Shown here piece by piece: positions 1-5,639 of a stretch of 5,819 bases of DNA. This DNA is from Merdicola sp963557785 (lineage in GTDB: Bacteria; Bacillota; Clostridia; TANB77; CAG-508), in the NCBI GenBank assembly GCA_963557785.1, contig CAUWBF010000019.1, forward strand, positions 1 to 5,819, read 5' to 3'. The notes under the pieces were generated by a model. That model had not been told where the DNA came from, searched no databases, and worked only from the letters and a program-made list of their open reading frames with translations. The translations under genes were made by a program, and so were the position numbers. The number at the start of each line of letters is the position of its first letter. Within the stretch, counting starts at the first letter, position 1.

Positions 1-180
1 GGTTACATGATATGACCAAAAGTTACACCATATTATGGGCATATTATGACCATAACACGTCACATAACCACAAGTTACGACAAATAACACCAAAATAAGA
101 CAACAATGGACAGATTATGACCAAAATATGTAACACGATTTGGGCATATATTGGTCGTAAAATTCCCGTAAGGAAAATTT
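1..180. repeat. Non-coding region with degenerate iteron-like direct repeats
   Basis: No gene was found here on either strand. The stretch is AT-rich and carries imperfect repeats. TATGACCAAAA occurs at 11-21 and 116-126. ATTATGACC occurs at 43-51 and 114-122, with a close relative at 9-17. CATATTATG occurs at 29-37 and 40-48, an 11-bp period. TGGGCATAT occurs at 36-44 and 141-149. TAACACG occurs at 53-59 and 131-137. A reverse-strand relative of the GACCAA core lies near 151-160. Lying just upstream of partition genes, these could be initiator-binding iterons or part of an origin or centromere, but the units are irregular in spacing. That they are repeats is seen; their role is inferred. Confidence 0.45.
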
Positions 181-190
181 CGAAAATCTA

Positions 191-219
191 TTGAAGTGAT
201 GAAAGCAAAATGCTATACT
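191..219 (+). promoter_or_regulatory. Predicted sigma-A promoter of the parA operon (extended -10)
   Basis: The -35 box is TTGAAG at 191-196 and the -10 box is TATACT at 214-219, separated by 17 bp. A TG dinucleotide at 211-212 one base before the -10 makes it an extended -10. Transcription would start near 226, inside the 8-bp box array. The -10 overlaps the first box (215-222), so a protein bound to the array would be placed to block RNA polymerase. This fits autorepression of the partition operon. Confidence 0.7.
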
Positions 220-294
220 GAATTACGGAAATACGGAATTCCGTAATTCCGTAATTCAGTATTTCCATATTTCCGTATTTACGTAAATACGGAA
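215..294. repeat. Phased array of ten 8-bp boxes (consensus WTACGGAA), operator/centromere candidate
   Basis: Read in steps of exactly 8 bp from 215, every unit is WTACGGAA, its reverse complement, or differs from it at one position. The units start at 215, 223 and 231 (forward), 239, 247, 255, 263 and 271 (reverse), 279 (palindromic TTACGTAA) and 287 (forward). Six units are exact. The variants are ATACTGAA (215 and, inverted, 255), ATATGGAA (inverted, 263) and TTACGTAA. The arrangement creates a 48-bp palindrome with one mismatched pair (215-262, centre GAATTC) and a perfect 28-bp palindrome (269-296). Tandem cooperative boxes of 7-8 bp are typical targets of ribbon-helix-helix proteins: omega uses 7-bp repeats and MetJ uses 8-bp met boxes. 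The RHH gene at 924-1157 is therefore the likely binder. The array overlaps the parA promoter and lies in its 5' leader. Confidence 0.85.
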
Positions 295-320
295 ATGTGT
301 ATTTACACACGGCATATAAG

Positions 321-327
321 AAAGGAG
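321..327 (+). promoter_or_regulatory. Ribosome binding site that fixes the parA start
   Basis: AAAGGAG lies 8 bases before the ATG at 336. The only upstream in-frame alternative is a GTG at 297, which lies at the edge of the box array and has no Shine-Dalgarno sequence. The site therefore supports 336 as the start. Confidence 0.85.
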
Positions 328-335
328 ACTGTTTT

Positions 336-911
336 ATGGGAACATATAATACAAAAACCATTTTGATTACAAATCAAAAAGGTGGTGTAGGAAAAACTTT
401 TATAGCCGATGAGCTATGTTTTATGTGCGAAGAAGCAGCATTACCATACACATTTAGAGATATGGATGGTCAAGGTGGATGCATACACGAACCAAAAGAA
501 GAAAAAGACCCAGCTCTAATCATTATAGACACGCCAGGGGCATTGACCGAAGGGTTACAAGAAGCAATCAGAGATGCAGACCTGATTATTATACCAACAT
601 TGATGACAACGGCTTGTATACCAGCATTGGAAACAATGCTAGAAATTGTAAAACCATGGAAAATGATGGGAAAAGACGTATTAGTAGTTCTAAATCAATG
701 GAACAGATACACAGCCTGTGCAGACTTCGAAGAATGGTTTTTCAATAACTATCCGAGAGAAAAAACCATAACATTATCTGATTCAGAAGTAATCAGACAG
801 GCAACAAGTTTTGGAATCAGCGTAACACAGCATAAGAAACACAGTAAATCAGCGGTAGAAATGAGAGTATTCAGAGAAGTAATCATGGATATGCTGTATG
901 AAAAAAGATAG
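336..911 (+). CDS. parA: ParA-type partition ATPase (short form)
   Basis: A 191-residue P-loop ATPase of the ParA/MinD (SIMIBI) class. Such proteins bind DNA non-specifically in the ATP state and move plasmid copies apart when stimulated by a centromere-bound partner. The deviant Walker A motif KGGVGKT sits at residues 15-21, with the signature lysine at K15. A Walker A'-like DMDGQ is at 42-46, where ParAs usually have DxDPQ. Walker B LIIIDTPG is at 61-68 (D65), followed by a LIIIPT strand at 83-88 and VVLNQ at 117-121. There is no N-terminal helix-turn-helix extension, so this is the small (type Ib-like) form, which leaves operator binding to its partner. The start at 336 is chosen by AAAGGAG 8 bases upstream. 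The next gene follows 12 bases after the stop and encodes an RHH protein, the expected ParB-like partner. Sense-strand codons are A-rich. Family assignment is firm; the partition role is inferred from family and neighbours. Confidence 0.92.
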   Translation: MGTYNTKTILITNQKGGVGKTFIADELCFMCEEAALPYTFRDMDGQGGCIHEPKEEKDPALIIIDTPGALTEGLQEAIRDADLIIIPTLMTTACIPALETMLEIVKPWKMMGKDVLVVLNQWNRYTACADFEEWFFNNYPREKTITLSDSEVIRQATSFGISVTQHKKHSKSAVEMRVFREVIMDMLYEKR

Positions 912-914
912 GAG
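910..914 (+). promoter_or_regulatory. Ribosome binding site of the RHH gene, overlapping the parA stop
   Basis: AGGAG overlaps the parA stop codon TAG (909-911). It is 9 bases from the ATG at 924 but only 3 from the ATG at 918, which favours 924. The overlap suggests translational coupling of the pair. Confidence 0.7.
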
Positions 915-923
915 TGAATGAAA

Positions 924-1157
924 ATGGCAACAAAGAAAGAAAGAGTAAATCCATTATTAGCTCAAGAGAAAAGAAAAAATGAATTAGAAAAATTGAAACA
1001 ACAGGCAATGGATACGAGTCCTGTTGTAAATGATAAAAGAGTAAAAGTGACTTTATCAATGACTCAAGAAGAAAGCAATAAACTGAAAAAACTGGCTATT
1101 GATGAGGGAAAAACTGTATCAGCACTTGTAAGAGAATGGATGTATGAAAAGATGTAA
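924..1157 (+). CDS. Ribbon-helix-helix DNA-binding protein, probable centromere-binding partner of ParA
   Basis: A 77-residue basic protein. Residues 39-46 (RVKVTLSM) fit the RHH beta strand that enters the major groove. Residues 47-61 fit helix A, and 64-76 (TVSALVREWMYEK) fit helix B with the usual small and hydrophobic core positions. This is a MetJ/Arc-type fold of the CopG/omega/ParG kind. The 38-residue N-terminal tail is rich in Lys, Glu and Gln and probably flexible. In ParG and omega such tails contact and stimulate ParA, so the same is plausible here. The gene sits 12 bases after parA and is followed directly by a seven-box array matching the one before parA. It is therefore the best candidate to bind both arrays and to repress both its own operon and the polymerase. 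The ATG at 918 is an alternative start adding Met-Lys, but its spacing from AGGAG is too short. The fold call is strong; the target assignment is inference. Confidence 0.87.
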   Translation: MATKKERVNPLLAQEKRKNELEKLKQQAMDTSPVVNDKRVKVTLSMTQEESNKLKKLAIDEGKTVSALVREWMYEKM

Positions 1158-1213
1158 ATACGGAATTCCATAATTCCGTATTTACGTAATTCCGTATTTA
1201 TGGAAATACGGAA
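1158..1213. repeat. Second phased array of seven 8-bp boxes upstream of the polymerase gene
   Basis: The unit and the strict 8-bp step are the same as in the array at 215-294. Units start at 1158 (forward), 1166 and 1174 (reverse), 1182 (palindromic TTACGTAA), 1190 (reverse), 1198 and 1206 (forward). Four are exact WTACGGAA; the others are TTATGGAA (1166 inverted, and 1198) and TTACGTAA. Two inverted repeats result: 12-bp arms 1156-1167/1172-1183 around a 4-base loop, and 10-bp arms 1190-1199/1204-1213 around a 4-base loop. The array begins at the RHH stop codon and ends 14 bases before the polymerase Shine-Dalgarno. No convincing separate promoter could be picked out. The array may act as an operator on a promoter it hides, as a second centromere site, or on read-through RNA. 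Confidence 0.85.
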
Positions 1214-1227
1214 AGTAGTATGAAAGA

Positions 1228-1234
1228 GAGGTGA
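1228..1234 (+). promoter_or_regulatory. Strong ribosome binding site of the polymerase gene
   Basis: GAGGTGA is a 7-base match to the anti-Shine-Dalgarno sequence, 7 bases before the ATG at 1242. It supports the long reading frame. The later in-frame ATG at 1626, just ahead of the exonuclease domain, has no comparable site. Confidence 0.8.
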
Positions 1235-1241
1235 GAAAAGC

Positions 1242-4200
1242 ATGGCAAAACCACAATATCTAACAAAGGCAAAAGCAGATAATAGCATTTCCCAAAATAA
1301 ACACCTCATAAATCAACTAATTTCAAATGGGTGGACGTTTGACACCATAAAAACGACAGCACCGAGAATAACAAAAACTGAACCATTTTATGTGTTTTAT
1401 AGGTCGAAAAACAACCCCTTATTTTCTGCGTTTTCGAAAATGCAGAAAATAACGACTTCTTCAAATAACGGAAAACCCCCGTCAAATCTAGGAAAAACAG
1501 GCGGTTCAATATCGGGGGCGAAATCCACTATGGGTGTGACCCATAGCAACTTCGCCCCCGCCGCTTCGCCGTCGGGCGGTGCTGTCGGGGGTGGGGTTGC
1601 GTCCTTTACACAGCTTCAATCTTTGATGCAAATGAGATTTGAAGATGCTAGTTTTCTAGTGGGTTTTGATACCGAATTTTATTATGACAATGATAATCAA
1701 AGGCATATTTTATCATGGCAATTTTCATTTGTTCATCCTGAGAAGCCTGATGAAATTGTGGAAGTTCTTGTGATGGCTGCTGATGAAAAACGATTATGTT
1801 TTTCTCTGATTATGTCTTACATTGTCGAAAAATGGTGTATTGCTTCTCATTTTGGTCTTAGTTCTGCTGACGGGGTTTCTTATTACTCTACAAGATGTTG
1901 GAAAGTTCCTGTTTTGAATAAGAAAAAGGGTTGTTATGAGCTTAGGAAATTCTTTGATTTTGACGAAGCTATCAATCATTGTGATGATGTTGGTTATAAA
2001 AATGCTTTGTTATCCTTTGGAAAGACACGAAAGTGTCAGTATCAGTATGTGGATGGGTTAAATGGTCATTCAGAGAAGTTTCCTGTTACGCATTATAACG
2101 GGATGCCTTTGGGTTATGACAATGATTACACGAATTGTAATAAAAATGCGATTCCTGTGACATTGATATGTCACTCAGGTACTGCGGATTTGACCACTTT
2201 GGATGTGGATGCTTTGTATGAAAAGGATTTAATGAAAAAGGTGAGTTCTGTTCAAGGTGGTTTGGTGACCTTGAAAGAATTTTATACGCATAATCCACAA
2301 CCCTCAAAATATTGGAATTTATATCCTTTCCGTGTGAGTGTGCGAGATACGATGTGTTTTGCTTCTGATAAGTCAAAATCCTTATACACCATTGGAAAGA
2401 CAATTGGTGTTCCGAAATTGGATGTTCCAGCACCTTTCACAAAAGATGATATGTTGTCATTTATGCTACAAGATGTTCTTGATTTTGCTGAATATGCGGT
2501 GAACGATGCTACAATTACTCTTTTATACTCCTCTGAGTTATGGGGTTACAATACGGTTCTTCCTGTGACTATTACGAGTGCTTCTACTCGTGTGGCTGTT
2601 CCTGTTATCAAACAGGTTTTAGGTTTGAAAGAAGATGATGATGCTGGTTTTAATCGTGTGTATCGTGGCTTACATAAGGTGAAAAAGGGTCTTTCTATTG
2701 CCCCTTGGGCGAAATCCGGTTATTTGGAAAATACGGCTTTAGAGCCTATTTCAAATGATGCTTGGTTATTACAAGAATTTGCCCGTAATGCATATAAGGG
2801 TGGTTTTAATGGTTGTTTAAAGCCTGGTTATTACGAGAAAGATACTTTTGATTATGATTTGGAAAATGCCTACCCTACGTGTATGGCTTTGGTTCCTGAC
2901 GTTGATTGGTCAAATCCTATTACATTTGAGGTTACAAATCAGATTTTAAATTCTACGATGATACGAACTCCATTTGACCCTGTATTTGCGTATGTGACCT
3001 TTGAATTTCCAAAGGATGTTGTAGTTCCTTGTATTCCTGTTACTGTTAATGGTTCTTTGATTTATCCTAGAACTTCAGGAGATTTGGATGGTGTGTATGC
3101 TTCAGCTCCTGAGTTGTGGCTTGCTTTGAAATTGGGTGCTACTGTTCGGGTAAAACGTCTGTATTTTGGTACGATTTTAGCCGATGAAAATGGGAATGCT
3201 TCGCATTCTTTGTATCATGTTGTAAAACAGCTCATCAATGATAGAAACTTGGCAAAACAGCTTTTTGGTAAAGGTTCGTTGATGGATTTGTTGATGAAAC
3301 TGTCAAACAATGGTCTGTATGGAAAGGCTGCACAAGATGTTATTGATAAGCAGTCTTGGAGTTCTATGACTGAGGGTATGGAAAATATTGGTGGGTCAAG
3401 GATTACCTCACCTACTCATGCTTGTTTGATTACGGCTGGTGTACGTGCCGTTTTGGTGGCATCAATCAATCAGATTACATCATTGGGTTACAATGTGTAT
3501 TCTGTGACCACAGATGGTTTTATTTCTGATGTTCCTGAGTCTATTTTGAAAAGCCTTGATTTATTTGGTCTTGCCAGATATTTTAAGCAATCACGTATTC
3601 TTTTGACTGGTTCAGATGAAATGTGGTCTATGAAACACGAACAAAATGACCTTTTGAACCTCACAACCCGTGGGAATGCATCAATGAATGTTGGTGATAG
3701 TTCAAAAGGATTGAAAGCTGGTGTTATGGCTCATAACTCTTATGTAAGTGGTTTTGTGCCTGATTCTTTGGAAGATAGGAGTCACTTTTTCCATGAAACC
3801 ATGACAAGGGGTGGACGTATCAAAACTATCACGACATCTTTCGAAAAATTCCGAAATTTGGCGAAAAAGGTCAATAGAACAGACTTCGCCACTAGCGAAT
3901 TGGTTCGATATTTGTCGATGGATTTCGATTTAAAGCGAAAACCGATTGAGTCTACCTTGGTAGATGTTCAAAAGGTATTTCCTGATGATGTGGGTGTAAT
4001 TGCTTGTTTTGATACAGAACCTTATGAAACACCACAAGAATTTGAATATTTCAAATCTGTTGGTCGTGCTTGTAAAGTTCTAAGAACTTCCAACGATTGG
4101 CATTTGTTTTTTAATAAAATCCGTGGGAAAAAGGATGGTGTTCGCCGTAATATCAAGGATTATGAGTGGACGAAGTTGTTCTCCTGTATTATGGCTTTTA

Positions 4201-4448
4201 GGCTTGGTGTACCTTTGAAGTGTAATAATAACCAGCCTGTTGTAATTCCATATTTGGTTGATGCTTCGCATTCTGTGGGTGATAAAGTTGCTTGGATTAA
4301 CCGATTCAATCAATCCACAAAGAAGTTCACAGACAATACATGGAAAGATTGTAGGAAACAACAAAGGATTACTCAAATGCTGCCTGAAAAGGAATTTGAG
4401 GATTTGTTGAAAGATATGATAAATGATACACCACCTGTGGTGATTTAA
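1242..4448 (+). CDS. Family-B DNA polymerase with 3'-5' exonuclease domain, plasmid/phage type (DNA_pol_B_2-like)
   Basis: A 1068-residue replicative-type polymerase. The proofreading domain shows Exo I FDTEF (D143, E145), a probable Exo II HSGTAD (D316), and Exo III Y418-x3-D422. The polymerase domain shows YKGG (518-521), motif A DLENAYP (539-545, catalytic D539), motif B K686-x3-NGLYG (to 694) and motif C TTDG (756-759, metal ligand D758). MKHE (797-800) may stand in for the KxY motif, and DFDLKRKP is at 894-901. Motif spacing is close to phi29 polymerase (A-B about 140, B-C about 64 residues), which leaves room for TPR1- and TPR2-like insertions, so it probably belongs with protein-primed or primer-independent enzymes. 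Extras are a unique N-terminal 130 residues ending in a Gly/Ser/Ala-rich linker (87-121), an insertion of roughly 100 residues between Exo I and Exo II, and a C-terminal extension after about 905. A strong Shine-Dalgarno supports the start. It is preceded by the second box array, which suggests control of its dose. Confidence 0.9.
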   Translation: MAKPQYLTKAKADNSISQNKHLINQLISNGWTFDTIKTTAPRITKTEPFYVFYRSKNNPLFSAFSKMQKITTSSNNGKPPSNLGKTGGSISGAKSTMGVTHSNFAPAASPSGGAVGGGVASFTQLQSLMQMRFEDASFLVGFDTEFYYDNDNQRHILSWQFSFVHPEKPDEIVEVLVMAADEKRLCFSLIMSYIVEKWCIASHFGLSSADGVSYYSTRCWKVPVLNKKKGCYELRKFFDFDEAINHCDDVGYKNALLSFGKTRKCQYQYVDGLNGHSEKFPVTHYNGMPLGYDNDYTNCNKNAIPVTLICHSGTADLTTLDVDALYEKDLMKKVSSVQGGLVTLKEFYTHNPQPSKYWNLYPFRVSVRDTMCFASDKSKSLYTIGKTIGVPKLDVPAPFTKDDMLSFMLQDVLDFAEYAVNDATITLLYSSELWGYNTVLPVTITSASTRVAVPVIKQVLGLKEDDDAGFNRVYRGLHKVKKGLSIAPWAKSGYLENTALEPISNDAWLLQEFARNAYKGGFNGCLKPGYYEKDTFDYDLENAYPTCMALVPDVDWSNPITFEVTNQILNSTMIRTPFDPVFAYVTFEFPKDVVVPCIPVTVNGSLIYPRTSGDLDGVYASAPELWLALKLGATVRVKRLYFGTILADENGNASHSLYHVVKQLINDRNLAKQLFGKGSLMDLLMKLSNNGLYGKAAQDVIDKQSWSSMTEGMENIGGSRITSPTHACLITAGVRAVLVASINQITSLGYNVYSVTTDGFISDVPESILKSLDLFGLARYFKQSRILLTGSDEMWSMKHEQNDLLNLTTRGNASMNVGDSSKGLKAGVMAHNSYVSGFVPDSLEDRSHFFHETMTRGGRIKTITTSFEKFRNLAKKVNRTDFATSELVRYLSMDFDLKRKPIESTLVDVQKVFPDDVGVIACFDTEPYETPQEFEYFKSVGRACKVLRTSNDWHLFFNKIRGKKDGVRRNIKDYEWTKLFSCIMAFRLGVPLKCNNNQPVVIPYLVDASHSVGDKVAWINRFNQSTKKFTDNTWKDCRKQQRITQMLPEKEFEDLLKDMINDTPPVVI
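1419..1452. repeat. 34-bp near-perfect palindrome inside the polymerase N-terminal coding region
   Basis: The 11-bp arms TTATTTTCTGC (1419-1429) and GCAGAAAATAA (1442-1452) pair perfectly. The centre TTTTCGAAAA (1431-1440) is itself a palindrome, leaving one mismatched pair (1430/1441). It lies in codons 60-71 of the polymerase, in a part with no recognised domain. It could be a binding site, an extruding structure or the remnant of an insertion; no function can be assigned. Confidence 0.7.
1513..1560. repeat. GC-rich 48-nt compound hairpin in the polymerase linker region
   Basis: The outer arms CGGGGGCGAA (1513-1522) and TTCGCCCCCG (1551-1560) pair perfectly. Inside them CTATGGGT (1528-1535) and ACCCATAG (1539-1546) form an 8-bp stem with a GTG loop, leaving an internal loop of 5 and 4 bases. 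The flank to about 1605 remains strongly GC-rich, with GGCGG (1575-1579) able to pair with CCGCC (1558-1562) and CGGGGG (1586-1591) able to pair with CCCCCG (1555-1560), so alternative folds compete. The whole island is in frame and encodes the low-complexity linker around residues 87-121. Its composition is unlike the rest of the window. It could be an inserted palindromic element, an oriT-like structure or an RNA control element; none of these is proven. Confidence 0.75.
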
Positions 4449-4463
4449 AGAAAGGAGTATTGT

Positions 4464-5639
4464 ATGGCTGAAAACAGTAATTTAGCATCTGCAAAGAATG
4501 CTAAAAAGGATGAGTTTTATACTCAATATAGTGATATTGAAGCTGAAATGAATGCGTATATTACTTACAATCCTGATGTATTTCGGGATAAAACAATATT
4601 GTTACCTTGTGATGACCCTGAGTGGTCAAATTTTACCCGTTATTTTGCCTCTAATTTCGTCAGATTTGGTTTAAAGAAGCTTATTAGTACATCTTATGCC
4701 TTTAGCTCAGGAAATGCGAATATGACCCGTTTAGAGGCTAATTCACCATTGTATGATGCTGCTAAGCATGAAACCTGCGGTAAATTGTTCATTCTTGAGG
4801 TTGATACAGACGGAAATGGTTCTGTTGATGAAGATGATATGGTATTTGCTCGTTATTTGGAGGGTGATGGTGATTTCCGTTCTGAGGAAGTCACTAAACT
4901 TCGTGATGAGGCTGATATCATCATTACCAACCCACCTTTTTCCTTATTTCGTGAGTTTGTATCATGGATTATGGAAGCACAGAAACAGTTTATTATCATT
5001 GGTAATGTCAATGCGATTACATACAAAGAGTTCTTTCCCTACCTGAAAGAAAATCTTGTATGGCTTGGGTATAGTATTCATTCAGGAGATAGAGCTTTTT
5101 ACGTTCCTGATGATTACCCTTTGAATGCTGCTGGTTGTGGTGTTGATGAACAGGGTCGTAGGTTTATTCGGGTAAAGGGTGTGCGTTGGTTTACCAACAT
5201 TGACCATTGTGGTCGTCACGAACCTTTAATTCTTGATACAAAGGCTCATAACCTGAAATATAACAAGAAACTGAAAAAGAAATTTTGTGATTCAAATGGT
5301 GTGGTGTCTTATCCATTGTATGATAATTATGATGCTATCGAAGTTCCTTTTACGGAATGTATTCCTAGTGATTATGATGGTGCTATGGGTGTTCCGATTA
5401 CATTTTTAGATAAATATAATCCTGAACAATTTGAAATTTTAGGATTTAGTCAGGGTGATTTATTTATTGAGTGTGGTGGTAATCCTTGTTCTGCTAAATT
5501 TGTTGATGATTATTATAGTTCTGGTGGTACGGGTCAGGTTCGTGAGGGGTGGAAACATATAGTGATGTATTTTGATGGTAAGCCAATCGTTCCGTATGGT
5601 CGTATTCTTATCAAACACAAGAAAGGAGTGAATCCGTAA
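4464..5639 (+). CDS. EcoRI-family adenine-specific DNA methyltransferase
   Basis: A 391-residue protein of the M.EcoRI family, which transfers a methyl group from S-adenosylmethionine to the N6 of adenine. The N-terminal KKDEFYTQYSDIEAEM (14-29) and LLPCDDPEWSNF (46-57) match the family's cofactor-side signature. The catalytic motif IV is NPPF at 156-159, within TNPPFSLFREF. GDGDFRSEE (134-142) precedes it. Residues 114-125 form an acidic EF-hand-like loop (DTDGNGSVDEDD). Family membership does not fix the recognised sequence; GAATTC is only a possibility. AAAGGAG at 4451-4457 lies 6 bases before the ATG, and the start is 15 bases after the polymerase stop, so the gene is probably co-transcribed with the polymerase. 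The next gene's ATG overlaps its stop by one base, pointing to a functional pair with the DUF262 protein. Base use is T-rich like most of the polymerase gene. The protein appears intact. Confidence 0.9.
   Translation: MAENSNLASAKNAKKDEFYTQYSDIEAEMNAYITYNPDVFRDKTILLPCDDPEWSNFTRYFASNFVRFGLKKLISTSYAFSSGNANMTRLEANSPLYDAAKHETCGKLFILEVDTDGNGSVDEDDMVFARYLEGDGDFRSEEVTKLRDEADIIITNPPFSLFREFVSWIMEAQKQFIIIGNVNAITYKEFFPYLKENLVWLGYSIHSGDRAFYVPDDYPLNAAGCGVDEQGRRFIRVKGVRWFTNIDHCGRHEPLILDTKAHNLKYNKKLKKKFCDSNGVVSYPLYDNYDAIEVPFTECIPSDYDGAMGVPITFLDKYNPEQFEILGFSQGDLFIECGGNPCSAKFVDDYYSSGGTGQVREGWKHIVMYFDGKPIVPYGRILIKHKKGVNP

Noticed and set aside
215..294. A CRISPR array
   Set aside because: The repeats are 8 bp with no spacers, and no cas genes are present.
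215..296. The palindromes as a rho-independent terminator
   Set aside because: They are AT-rich and are not followed by a T run, and they sit just downstream of a promoter rather than at a gene end. The 8-bp periodicity explains them better.
297..335. GTG start of parA 13 codons upstream of the ATG at 336
   Set aside because: It lies at the edge of the palindromic box array with no Shine-Dalgarno, whereas the ATG at 336 has AAAGGAG at 8 bases.
479..748. Open frame of 89 codons overlapping parA on the + strand
   Set aside because: It is an out-of-frame shadow of parA, with no ribosome site and no recognisable domain.
918..923. ATG at 918 as start of the RHH protein
   Set aside because: Only 3 bases from AGGAG; the ATG at 924 has normal 9-base spacing. 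The difference is two residues.
1626..1628. Internal ATG as the true polymerase start
   Set aside because: It has no good Shine-Dalgarno, while 1242 has a 7-base match at ideal spacing and the frame stays open through the GC island. It may still be an ancestral start.
2086..2433. Minus-strand open frame of 115 codons (and others at 1064-1309, 1306-1509, 1794-1979, 4080-4376, 5460-5651)
   Set aside because: All lie antisense to genes with clear families, and none shows a domain, signal or ribosome site.
4753..5046. Open frame of 97 codons in another frame of the methyltransferase
   Set aside because: It covers the catalytic NPPF region of the real gene and shows only a low-complexity hydrophobic translation.
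5350..5597. Isolated WTACGGAA boxes at 5350-5357 and (inverted) 5590-5597 in the methyltransferase gene
   Set aside because: They are single copies without neighbours in phase; chance matches in coding sequence are expected for an 8-base motif.
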